DNA from: Phycisphaeraceae bacterium
GTDB lineage: Bacteria; Planctomycetota; Phycisphaerae; Phycisphaerales; UBA1924
Direction: 5' to 3'
NCBI GenBank assembly: GCA_019454185.1
Contig: CP075368.1
Span: forward strand, 2,149,649 to 2,213,648
Length of the DNA: 64,000 nt
Position numbers and translations under genes: made by a program. The notes below the pieces were generated by a model that saw only the letters and a list, made by a program, of their open reading frames with translations, was not told where the DNA came from and did not search any database. Every line of letters starts with the position of its first letter. Position 1 is the stretch's first letter. Below are positions 33,613 to 41,079 of this stretch, piece after piece.

Positions 33613-35856
33613 ATGCCCCGCATCACCCTTCCCGACAACTCCGTCAAGTCCTTCGACGCCCCCGTCACCGCGCGCCAGGTCGCCGAGTCCATCGGCTCCG
33701 GCCTCGCCAAGGCGGCCATCGGCGCCAAAATCGATCTCAATGACGGACAGGGCCCGCAGCTCCGCGACCTCTCCACCCTCATCGATCGCGATGCCTCCAT
33801 CGCCATCATCACCGCGCCCCGCGCCAACCAAGCCGCCACCCCCGACGCGCTCTTCCTCATGCGTCACTCCGCCGCCCACGTCATGGCCGAGGCCATCCAG
33901 GACGTTCTCGGCAAAGACATCCTCCTTGCCTACGGCCCACCCACCGACACCGGCTTCTTCTACGACATGTTCATCCCCGAGGGAAAGAAGCTCTCCTCAG
34001 ATCACTTCGACGCCATCAACAACCGCATCGCCGAGATCATCAAGGAAGACCGCCCCTTCACCCGCTACGAGCAGCCCGCCTCCGATGCCCTCCCGCGCCT
34101 GAAGTCTGAGGGGAACAAATACAAGGTCGACAACGCCGAACGCGCACTCGGGATGCCATCCTCTGTCTACACCGGTCCCAAAGCGGCCCCCCCACTCCCC
34201 CCCTCCGACTCCTCCACTGCGTCGCTCCGTCACTCCGTCACTCCGTCACTTTCTTTCTACGCCACCGGCCAACCCGGCAAGAACTGGGAAGACCTCTGCC
34301 GGGGTCCGCACGTCCCCTCCACCTCCCGCATCGGCGCCGCCCGCGTCATGTCCCTCGCCTCCGCCTACTGGCACGGCGATGAGAACTCCGATCGCCTCAT
34401 CCGCGTCTACGGCACCGCCTTCGCCACCCAGGAGCAGCTCGACGCCTATCTCGTGCAACTCGAAGAGGCCAAGAAGCGCGACCACCGCGCCATCGGCAAG
34501 GCCCTCCGCCTCTTCCACATCGACGAGGCCGTCGGCCAGGGGCTCATCCTCTGGACCCCCAAGGGCTCCATCATCCGCAAGGAACTCCAGACCTTCATCG
34601 CCGCCGAGCTCAAGAAGCAGGGCTACACCGAGGTCTTCACCCCGCACATCGGCTCGCTCGAACTCTACAAGACTTCCGGCCATTTCCCCTATTACAAAGA
34701 CTCGCAGTTCGCCCCCATCATCGAGCGCAACGCCCTCGACGAACTCTGCTCCTCCGGCTGCTCCTGCGCCGAGATGCTGAGCCGCGTCGAAGGCGTCTCC
34801 GATCGCCTCGCCCGCGGCCTCAACGAACGCGCCCAGAAACAGATCATCGCCAAAGACCGCATCCTCCCCGATGACCAGCTCATCGAGGGCTTCATGTTGA
34901 AGCCCATGAACTGCCCCCACCACGCCAAGATCTTCGCCTCTGCGCCGCACTCCTACCGCGACATGCCCGTGCGGCTGGCCGAGTTCGGCACCGTCTACCG
35001 CTGGGAACAGTCCGGCGAACTCAACGGCATGACCCGCGTCCGAGGATTCACCCAGGACGATGCCCACCTCTTCTGCACCGAGGACCAGATCCCCGCCGAG
35101 ATCCAGGGCTGCCTCTCGCTCGTCAAGACCATCTTCAACGTCCTCGGCATGAAGGACTACCGCGTCCGTGTCGGCCTCCGCGATCCAGACTCCAGCAAGT
35201 ACACCGGCTCCAGCGAATCGTGGGACAAGGCCGAGAAGTCCTGCATCGACGCCGCGGCATCTCTCGGCGTCTCCTTCTCGAAAGAGCCCGGCGAGGCCGC
35301 CTTCTACGGCCCCAAGATCGACTTCGTGGTCAAGGACGTCATCGGCCGCGAGTGGCAGCTCGGCACCGTCCAGGTCGATTACCAGATGGGGTTCCGCTTC
35401 GACCTCTCCTACATCGGGCCCGACAACCGCCAGCACCGCCCCGTCGTCATCCACCGCGCCCCCTTCGGCTCCATGGAGCGCTTCTGCGGCGTGCTCATCG
35501 AGCACTTCGCGGGCGCGTTCCCCACCTGGCTCAGCCCCGAGCAGTGCCGCGTGCTGCCCATCTCCGACAAGTCCAACGACTACGGCCACAAGGTCCTGAG
35601 CGCTCTCCACACCGCCGGCGTCCGCGCATCCATCGACGATGCCAACGAACGCGTGCAGGCCAAGATCAAGGTGGCCGCGGACGAGAAGATCCCGTATCTC
35701 CTCATCGTCGGCCCCCGCGATGCCGAGTCCAACTCCGTCTCCATCCGCGCCCGGGGAGTCGAGAAGGACCTCGGCGCGATGCCTCTGGACACCTTCGTCT
35801 CACGCCTCAAGCACGAGATCGAGAGCAAGGGACTTGAGCTGGGGGTGAGGCCGTAG
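33613..35856 (+). CDS. thrS: Threonyl-tRNA synthetase with two unusual insertions
   Basis: ThrRS charges tRNA-Thr and edits mischarged Ser. The order is TGS (about 1-70), editing domain (R-H-S-A-A-H at 84-89; D-L-C-R-G-P-H at 227-233), catalytic core (M-N-C-P-H-H at 432-437 with zinc ligand Cys434; Q-D-D-A-H at 481-485; H-R-A-P-F-G-S-M-E-R-F) and the anticodon domain to 747. The usual length is about 640-690. Two extra segments explain the excess: residues about 188-214, Pro/Ser-rich and containing a CTCCGTCA repeat, and about 368-425, containing C-S-S-G-C-S-C near the active site. The last 65 bp are duplicated downstream at 36701-36765. Confidence 0.95.
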   Translation: MPRITLPDNSVKSFDAPVTARQVAESIGSGLAKAAIGAKIDLNDGQGPQLRDLSTLIDRDASIAIITAPRANQAATPDALFLMRHSAAHVMAEAIQDVLGKDILLAYGPPTDTGFFYDMFIPEGKKLSSDHFDAINNRIAEIIKEDRPFTRYEQPASDALPRLKSEGNKYKVDNAERALGMPSSVYTGPKAAPPLPPSDSSTASLRHSVTPSLSFYATGQPGKNWEDLCRGPHVPSTSRIGAARVMSLASAYWHGDENSDRLIRVYGTAFATQEQLDAYLVQLEEAKKRDHRAIGKALRLFHIDEAVGQGLILWTPKGSIIRKELQTFIAAELKKQGYTEVFTPHIGSLELYKTSGHFPYYKDSQFAPIIERNALDELCSSGCSCAEMLSRVEGVSDRLARGLNERAQKQIIAKDRILPDDQLIEGFMLKPMNCPHHAKIFASAPHSYRDMPVRLAEFGTVYRWEQSGELNGMTRVRGFTQDDAHLFCTEDQIPAEIQGCLSLVKTIFNVLGMKDYRVRVGLRDPDSSKYTGSSESWDKAEKSCIDAAASLGVSFSKEPGEAAFYGPKIDFVVKDVIGREWQLGTVQVDYQMGFRFDLSYIGPDNRQHRPVVIHRAPFGSMERFCGVLIEHFAGAFPTWLSPEQCRVLPISDKSNDYGHKVLSALHTAGVRASIDDANERVQAKIKVAADEKIPYLLIVGPRDAESNSVSIRARGVEKDLGAMPLDTFVSRLKHEIESKGLELGVRP
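34221..34250. repeat. CTCCGTCA-type 8-bp repeat inside thrS
   Basis: Three contiguous CTCCGTCA units (plus a diverged TCGCTCCGT edge) occur in frame in the Pro/Ser-rich insert of ThrRS. They differ by one base from the CTCCGTGA units of the intergenic array at 6494-6549. Confidence 0.8.
35791..35855 (+). repeat. thrS 3'-end direct repeat, left copy (within thrS)
   Basis: The last 65 bp of thrS are similar (about 10 mismatches) to 36701-36765. Two identical blocks are ACCTTCGTCTCACGC (15 bp) and GAGATCGAGAGCAAGG (16 bp). It encodes T-F-V-S-R-L-K-H-E-I-E-S-K-G-L-E-L-G-V-R-P. Confidence 0.85.
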
Positions 35857-35883
35857 AATACGAGGTCAAGAAAGGGGCTGCGA

Positions 35884-36324
35884 TTGGCATTGAGGCACCA
35901 AGGCATCACAGAGCAAGCGAAAGCCGCGTTCCATCGCAAACGCGATTCGAGAGCACTGTTTGATGACGGTGCGAATCACACGCGTGGCGCGATGTATATC
36001 GGCGGCTATGCAATCGAATGCAAAATCAAAGCAAAGTCAATGGAGATCTACAAGTGCCGTTCGCTCAGCGAACTTCGTGCAAAGCGCGAACTGTCTGAAG
36101 ACCAGGTATTCATACATGGGCTTGAATCGCTAATCGTGAACCTTCTGCCGAATGATGTGAGCAAGAGATTGCGTGCTGGATCTGCTTGGCGCGCTTTCAC
36201 CTCGCAAGTGAACCTTTGGTCGCCGCAATGGCGGTACCGCCAGGACAACCCAAGCCGCGAAGCAGCGCTGAACTTTTTGGACGCGGTTGACGAGGTATGG
36301 AACTGGTTGGAGAAAAATGTATGA
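35884..36324 (+). CDS. HEPN-like domain protein
   Basis: A 146-residue protein starting at TTG (35884), 27 bp after thrS. It carries the HEPN-type helix segment A-M-Y-I-G-G-Y-A-I-E-C-K-I-K-A (about 36-50), a V-F-I-H-G-L-E-S-L-I helix and a C-terminal W-S-P-Q-W-R-Y ... V-D-E-V-W-N-W-L. HEPN proteins are commonly toxins or RNases in toxin-antitoxin and defence loci. The catalytic R-x4-6-H motif of active HEPN RNases is not evident here, so it may be a binding or antitoxin-like version. Its stop overlaps the next gene's start (ATGA at 36321-36324). Confidence 0.72.
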   Translation: MALRHQGITEQAKAAFHRKRDSRALFDDGANHTRGAMYIGGYAIECKIKAKSMEIYKCRSLSELRAKRELSEDQVFIHGLESLIVNLLPNDVSKRLRAGSAWRAFTSQVNLWSPQWRYRQDNPSREAALNFLDAVDEVWNWLEKNV

Positions 36325-36659
36325 ACAAGTCGGCACGCAAGAAGAACACGAAGAAGGCATCCAAGAAAGCAGCGAAGAAAGTGACTACGCGTCAGCGCTC
36401 GCCAGCAAAGGGCGCGTTCGATCTGAAACGCAAGCTCGAGACATCGCTCCGCGAGACGTTCAGCAACGATCTCGTGGACATTTCTGATGGTTACAAGGGA
36501 AATGTGCATGTTCTGGTGGTATCACGCAGGTTTGACGGAAAGAGTGAGTTCGAACGTCAGGAAATGCTGCATGAGATCATCCGAACCGCGGGATTGACGA
36601 AGCAGCAAATGGGCAAGATAAGCCTGCTGCTTGCCATGAGCCCTTCTGAAATCAAGTAA
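36321..36659 (+). CDS. BolA-like protein with lysine-rich N-terminal tail
   Basis: A 112-residue protein. Residues about 3-30 are Lys-rich (K-K-N-T-K-K-A-S-K-K-A-A-K-K). Residues about 35-112 resemble the BolA fold: L-V-D-I-S-D, H-V-L-V-V-S-R-R-F-D-G-K-S, E-R-Q-E-M-L-H-E-I-I and L-L-L-A-M-S-P-S-E-I. BolA domains are KH-like and bind nucleic acid or, with monothiol glutaredoxins, iron-sulfur clusters. The conserved His of cluster-binding BolA is not clear. Translational overlap with the HEPN-like gene suggests an interacting pair. The family assignment is by pattern only. Confidence 0.6.
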   Translation: MNKSARKKNTKKASKKAAKKVTTRQRSPAKGAFDLKRKLETSLRETFSNDLVDISDGYKGNVHVLVVSRRFDGKSEFERQEMLHEIIRTAGLTKQQMGKISLLLAMSPSEIK

Positions 36660-36700
36660 CGCGTTTCCGGCACGTGGCTTCATCTTCCCTGCACCGTACC

Positions 36701-36765
36701 ACCTTCGTCTCACGCATCAGGCAGGAGATCGAGAGCAAGGAGATTGAACTGGCCGTGAGGCCGCG
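36701..36765 (+). pseudogene. Remnant of thrS 3' end (right copy of direct repeat)
   Basis: This segment translates as T-F-V-S-R-I-R-Q-E-I-E-S-K-E-I-E-L-A-V-R-P and then runs on without the thrS stop. It matches the thrS terminus at about 85 % of positions. It lies 910 bp from the left copy and has no upstream thrS sequence. It reads as a leftover of an integration or recombination event at the 3' end of thrS. Confidence 0.8.
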
Positions 36766-36792
36766 AGCCGATCAACTTGAATCTCTCCCCAC

Positions 36793-37389
36793 TCAACCAT
36801 TTCTATCACCCTTGCCTCGGACCATATCAATCAAGTTACTTGCTCTGCGTTTTACCTCGTCTTGATCGACAACAATCTGTGCTGTCGCGATTGCCGCAGC
36901 TTGGGATATGCATATCTCCAAGTAGCACACAACAACTAGGACCATCGAGCAATACACTTTTCGCGGGTCTGCGCCAAGACCGATTCCCGAACTCGCAATC
37001 TGGTGACTGGCTGGTGGATCCGAAAAACGGAACTCCAAAGACGTATGTGCAGCAGCATTTCTTATCTTGCGAATTCTATTCAGCATTCTAAATATGTCGT
37101 CGGAAATCAGCTTCAGCGAATACGACAGAGTGATTCGTACAGACATGCTGCCCAAAGCACGACTGTCTTCAAGCAATTCGTCTGTTTGCTTCCCACTTCT
37201 CATCGCATGTCGGAGAAGGTCTTCAATCTGTTCGTCTACAAAGGCACCAGTGACAATAGCCAAAACGTGGTCGTTGCACTCGTGCAGTTGCGTCAGCAGC
37301 GCAACGATTCTCGTTGCTCGTGCGTCCGCCCAGTCCGGGGGTTGATGCGTACCGCTTGTCACTCCCGAAGTGTACGAGAGCCGGCGCAT
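36793..37389 (-). CDS. MtlR/HEPN-type protein with intact RNxxxH motif
   Basis: A 198-residue protein on the minus strand. It matches the mannitol-repressor (MtlR/MltR) fold, a HEPN-superfamily helical bundle: F-V-D-E-Q-I-E-D-L-L (about 50-59), L-G-S-M-S-V-R-I-T-L-S-Y (79-90) and I-R-K-I-R-N-A-A-A-H with R110-N-x-x-x-H115, the arrangement used by HEPN RNases. In enterobacteria MtlR represses the mannitol operon, but no sugar genes are near. The DNA is clearly less GC-rich than its surroundings, which suggests transfer. A toxin or defence effector is the more likely role here. Confidence 0.7.
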   Translation of the reverse strand: MRRLSYTSGVTSGTHQPPDWADARATRIVALLTQLHECNDHVLAIVTGAFVDEQIEDLLRHAMRSGKQTDELLEDSRALGSMSVRITLSYSLKLISDDIFRMLNRIRKIRNAAAHTSLEFRFSDPPASHQIASSGIGLGADPRKVYCSMVLVVVCYLEICISQAAAIATAQIVVDQDEVKRRASNLIDMVRGKGDRNG

Positions 37390-37479
37390 CTCTTCTTCAC
37401 CACTTGCGAGTGGAACAGAACTTCCCCGACGGTGTCACCGAGGTTAGTCGCTTTGCGGACCAAGCTCGGTGCCCTTCTT

Positions 37480-37850
37480 CCCCGCTGAGCGGCCCAGCGG
37501 GCCGCAGGTGTGTAGCCGCGGGTGTAGCGAAGGCCGCTTCGGCCAAGCGGAACCCGTGGTCACAGCGTCGCGCAGCGACATCCCCCACGCCCGCAGGGCG
37601 TTCCTTGGTGGAGCGGGGCGGACGCCCCCGGCTCGTCTCCGGCCGAGCGCTCAACCCCGTGTCCGCGCCCGCCGCCGCTTGAAGGCCATCCAGCCGCACA
37701 CCCACGCGCCCCCGCTGCGGCGCATGGCGATGACAAGAAGTTGAGACCGATGGTCCGCTCACCAGGGGTTGCGCTCGGGGCTTCGCCCCTCACTGACCCC
37801 TGGCTACCACTGCCCGCCGCTCCGCGGCGATGATGCATCCGCACCCGCTC
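37480..37850. repeat. Cluster of GC-rich palindromic units, no gene
   Basis: No credible coding frame was found in this stretch between the MtlR-like and LuxR-type genes. It is packed with small hairpins: GCGGCCC-AGC-GGGCCGC, GGCCGCTTCGGCC, GTCGC-GCA-GCGAC, ACGCCC-GCA-GGGCGT, GGGGC-TTC-GCCCC inside a larger CCAGGGGT...ACCCCTGG pair (about 37765-37804), and CCGCTCCGCGG. This has the look of a composite repeat (REP/BIME-like) or a structured RNA. Confidence 0.6.
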
Positions 37851-37860
37851 ATCCCCCGCC

Positions 37861-38913
37861 TCACCCCGCTCGCATCGCCTCGAGCGCGATCACCACGGCG
37901 GTTGTCCGGTTGTCTGCGCCGATCTTGCGGCAGATGTTCTCGGCGTGCTTCTTCACGGTCAGCGCGCTGATCCCCAGGATCATCCCGATCGCCGCGTTGG
38001 ACTTTCCTTCGGCCATCCAGCGCATCACCTCGGCCTCGCGTCGCGTCAGGCCGAGCGTCACGAGCCGCGCCGTTGCATCAGCCGGCTCCGGCCGCTCGAG
38101 AAAGCCGACCGAGTACTCGTTCGGGGTCGGCCGGATCGGCGCGATGTGAACGCTGACCGGGCACCCCTCGCACGTGTAGAAGAGCGGCGAAGGCGGATGC
38201 CCCCGCACGCGCCGGCGCAGCTCCGCCAGCCACTCCGCGGGGATCTCGCGTGCCGACGCACGCTCCCCCAGGCACAGACGCATGAGCCGACTCGCACGCT
38301 CCGTCGTGCGCAGGATCTTCCCCGAATCATCGCAGACCAGCCAGCAGAAACGCTGCACCGGAACCTCGCCATCACCCATCGGCGCACGCTGAGCGTGCCG
38401 CGTCACGAGCGCGTCCGTCGCGGCATCGAGGTGGTCCGCCAGCGCCTGCATCACCATCGCGTCCGAATCATCGAACGCAGCCGATCCGCTCCGACCGATC
38501 TCAAGCCGGTAGTTGTACAGGCCCGGCGTCAGGCATCGCATGATGCTCCGCGCGCCGAGCGGACGCCACACATCCGCGTAGATCTCGGTCTTCTCAAGCC
38601 CATTACGCTCGACGAACTCTGTCGGTGATGCGGGACGATCAAGCAGCAGGCGCAGGCGCCCCGTGTACACGGGGTCCTCATGGGCGTGAAGGAGCACGCG
38701 ATCGGCGTACCCCTGCCAATCCGCGCTCTCGGTCGAGAAGCAATGTCGCGATTGCGGGAAGTGCGTGGTCGTCAGCGTGACGAGCGGCCAATCACACGGG
38801 ATCAAATGCCTCAGCGACTCCGCCGCGATCTGGCCGAGTTCACGCACATCCGACGCCTGATGCAGACGGATCGTGGCCTCGGTCAACTGTCGCATTCGGA
38901 CGTTGTTCAGCAC
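37861..38913 (-). CDS. LuxR-family transcriptional regulator
   Basis: A 350-residue regulator. The C-terminal GerE/LuxR helix-turn-helix is clear: L-T-R-R-E-A-E-V-M-R-W-M-A-E-G-K-S-N-A-A-I (about 285-305) then L-G-I-S-A-L-T-V-K-K-H-A-E-N-I. The approximately 280-residue N-terminal part looks like a GAF/PAS-like sensor rather than a response-regulator receiver; no phosphoacceptor Asp cluster is seen. A GGAGGG site five bases before GTG 38913 supports that start; ATG 38895 is an alternative. Confidence 0.85.
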   Translation of the reverse strand: MLNNVRMRQLTEATIRLHQASDVRELGQIAAESLRHLIPCDWPLVTLTTTHFPQSRHCFSTESADWQGYADRVLLHAHEDPVYTGRLRLLLDRPASPTEFVERNGLEKTEIYADVWRPLGARSIMRCLTPGLYNYRLEIGRSGSAAFDDSDAMVMQALADHLDAATDALVTRHAQRAPMGDGEVPVQRFCWLVCDDSGKILRTTERASRLMRLCLGERASAREIPAEWLAELRRRVRGHPPSPLFYTCEGCPVSVHIAPIRPTPNEYSVGFLERPEPADATARLVTLGLTRREAEVMRWMAEGKSNAAIGMILGISALTVKKHAENICRKIGADNRTTAVVIALEAMRAG

Positions 38914-39195
38914 GCCATCCCTCCAACGCCGATCCCACGCATCCGCATCGCATCGGGCGATTCGTGCGCCGTCGTAAGAGACGGTACGAATCACGGCCCA
39001 CCTCGGTTGAATCAGAGCGCGCGAAGACCGGACACACGGGTTCGGCACCCGCATGAAGGTCCGAGAAGTAGGGCGAAGTACGGATACCCGAACGAGTTTC
39101 CAATCGCCCCCCTCGCACATTTTGGACCCAGGACATGATTTGGCCGGCATTCTCAGACGTGCGGCATGTTACCCCCCACATTCTGGATGTCACCG

Positions 39196-39819
39196 ATGAA
39201 CCTACGCGCCCTCGCTTTCGTTGTTCCTGCTCTGATCGCTCTTCCTGCTACTGCCCAACTCGTGAACGGCGGTTTCGAGGATCCCGGCCTCGGCTTCCGC
39301 ACCGTCAACTCGGGCGAAACCTACGGCAGCTGGACCAACGGCGGGCCGTCGAACATCGAGTTCGTGAAGGCCGAGGTTCGTCCGACGCTCCCCGGCCTCG
39401 AGTTCTCCGCCTACGAGGGCTCGTACTGGATCGACCTCGTCGGCACTGGCTCCCCCAGCAGCATCTTCCATGACGTCGTTACCGTTCCCGGCACCAAGTA
39501 CGAGATCTCCTTCGCGTTCGCCGGCAACCCCTTCAGCGGCGGGCGGATCATGACCATGGATGCCCTCTGGAACGGCGCGGTCCAGGGTTCTTACAGCCAC
39601 AACACCGCCGGGCATTCCGGCGCCGACATGGGCTGGACGGTCTACACGTTTGTCGTGACCGGCACCGGCAGCGATCGCCTCACGTTCAAGGCCACCAGCG
39701 GCGGCGCTGCGGCCGGTCCTGCGCTGGACGCGGTCACGATGAAGATCGTGCCGACTCCGGGCGCGCTCGCGGCGATCGGCATCGCCGGGCTGCTGGGCGC
39801 ACGCCGCCGGCGCGTGTGA
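39196..39819 (+). CDS. Secreted DUF642-like protein with planctomycete PEP-CTERM-type signal
   Basis: A 207-residue protein with a signal peptide (cleavage about A-T-A-Q). The body begins L-V-N-G-G-F-E-D-P, the typical DUF642/carbohydrate-binding-like jelly-roll opening, and includes W-T-V-Y-T-F-V-V. The C-terminus is P-T-P-G-A-L-A-A-I-G-I-A-G-L-L-G then R-R-R-R, a P-T-P variant of the PEP-CTERM sorting signal that directs proteins to exosortase processing. ATG 39187 is also possible. Confidence 0.88.
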   Translation: MNLRALAFVVPALIALPATAQLVNGGFEDPGLGFRTVNSGETYGSWTNGGPSNIEFVKAEVRPTLPGLEFSAYEGSYWIDLVGTGSPSSIFHDVVTVPGTKYEISFAFAGNPFSGGRIMTMDALWNGAVQGSYSHNTAGHSGADMGWTVYTFVVTGTGSDRLTFKATSGGAAAGPALDAVTMKIVPTPGALAAIGIAGLLGARRRRV

Positions 39820-39936
39820 ACGACTCGCACGACGCCTCTCACCGATCTCCGACACGCGGATTCAAAGCCCGCGTTGGCGGGACCCACACGACAATCAAGA
39901 GACCGCGCCCGCAAAGCCCCGGTGCACGTGAACCGA

Positions 39937-40911
39937 TCACCGCGTGCCGGCGAGTTGCGGCGTGGCGCGACGGCTGAGCACCTCTGCCGCGTACTCGTTC
40001 ATCGCATCGCGGAGTTGCTCGAAGGACTCAAGCACGTAGTAGATCGGCTGGAAATGGTCGATCTCGAAATCGGTGTTGCAGATGCGGCGCATATCGAAGG
40101 GGCGCCACTCGGCGACGGGACGCTCCTTGCAATCCTCCGCGCTCTGACCCTGCTTCTCCCACGCGCCCTTCAGCGCGTACTCGCTCTCGGAGTGGCTTGA
40201 GACCAGGCCGCTGCCGTACACCTTGACCTTGCCATCCTCCTTGATCAGCCCGAACTCGACGGTGAACCAGAAGAGGCGCCCGAGTTCCTTGACCGACTGC
40301 TCATCATCACACATGAGCGCGGCCTTGCCGTAGGTCTGCAGGAAATCCGCGAAGACGCGGAGGGCGTGCAGCGGCACGTGCCCGAAGACATCGTGGAAGA
40401 TGTCCGGCTCGGGGAGATAGTCCATCACCTCGCGTGGGCGGATGAGGACCGTGGTCGGGAACTCGCGCTGGGCAAGGCACGCGAAGAAGCTCTTGGCCGG
40501 GAGATAGCCCGGCACGCCGTAACTCGCCCAACTGGACTGGGCCTTGAGGAACTTGTTGATGCCGTCGAGGCGTGCGCCCTTCTTCAGCACCTCACCCCCG
40601 GCGATGGTGATGTCCTGGTCGAGCGTCACATCGTCGAGCAGCGGGATGCGATCGGGCGTCAGACGAAGGATCCGCATCCCCTCGATGAACTGGCGAGAGA
40701 CCTGCTGCTCCAGCACGGTCCAGCGCCGGTTGTAGAGGTCCCGCCAGACCTCGTGATTGTCCTGTGTGTACTTGTGGTAGTTCTGGGTGATGTAGAAGCG
40801 GTCGGCATTGATCTGATCGGCCGGAAGCGTCGCCGCGGCATCCGCAGCGGCCTGCGCCGTGCGGGCCTCGTCCGAGTCGATGATGTTGTTGTAGCGGATG
40901 TTCTGACGCAT
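39937..40911 (-). CDS. phhA: Phenylalanine-4-hydroxylase
   Basis: A tetrahydropterin-dependent non-haem iron enzyme converting phenylalanine to tyrosine. The 324-residue length is slightly above the approximately 260-300 of bacterial PhhA. The iron ligands are visible: H173 and H178 in F-H-D-V-F-G-H-V-P and E219 in F-W-F-T-V-E-F-G-L. The upstream Y-L-P-E-P-D-I core and the Y-G-S-G-L-V-S-S-H-S-E segment are also family marks. There is no regulatory ACT domain. No adjacent pterin or tyrosine-degradation gene is present. Confidence 0.93.
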   Translation of the reverse strand: MRQNIRYNNIIDSDEARTAQAAADAAATLPADQINADRFYITQNYHKYTQDNHEVWRDLYNRRWTVLEQQVSRQFIEGMRILRLTPDRIPLLDDVTLDQDITIAGGEVLKKGARLDGINKFLKAQSSWASYGVPGYLPAKSFFACLAQREFPTTVLIRPREVMDYLPEPDIFHDVFGHVPLHALRVFADFLQTYGKAALMCDDEQSVKELGRLFWFTVEFGLIKEDGKVKVYGSGLVSSHSESEYALKGAWEKQGQSAEDCKERPVAEWRPFDMRRICNTDFEIDHFQPIYYVLESFEQLRDAMNEYAAEVLSRRATPQLAGTR

Positions 40912-41016
40912 GGCGCTGCTCCGTGCGGCGTGGCGTGTGATGCGGGATACGTCAGGTCATTGTATCGCCCGTGGACCAGCGTTCGGATACCGGGGGGACG
41001 CGGAGGGCGCAAGGGA

Positions 41017-41040
41017 AAGGGGCGGCGAACACCGCCCCTT
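41017..41040 (-). terminator. Intrinsic terminator after the subtilase gene
   Basis: AAGGGGCGG (41017-41025) pairs with CCGCCCCTT (41032-41040) around a 6-nt loop. On the minus strand the stem is followed by TTTCCCTT. It lies 40-60 bp beyond the stop of the subtilase gene (41080). Confidence 0.7.
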
Positions 41041-41079
41041 CTCCCTGCTTTGGTCCACCACTCTCGCGGGTGGCTCGGG

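Noticed and set aside
36674..36865. Small gene reading through the thrS remnant
   Set aside because: Its only recognisable part is the thrS C-terminal copy; the remainder is unrelated and there is no ribosome site.
35857..37400. Integrase-driven genomic island
   Set aside because: The thrS-end repeats fit integration, but no integrase or recombinase gene is present, so an active island cannot be claimed; only a footprint is reported.
37397..37844. Reading frames on both strands in the palindrome-rich region
   Set aside because: The composition is dictated by hairpins, there is no ribosome site, and the translated sequences have no domain-like pattern.
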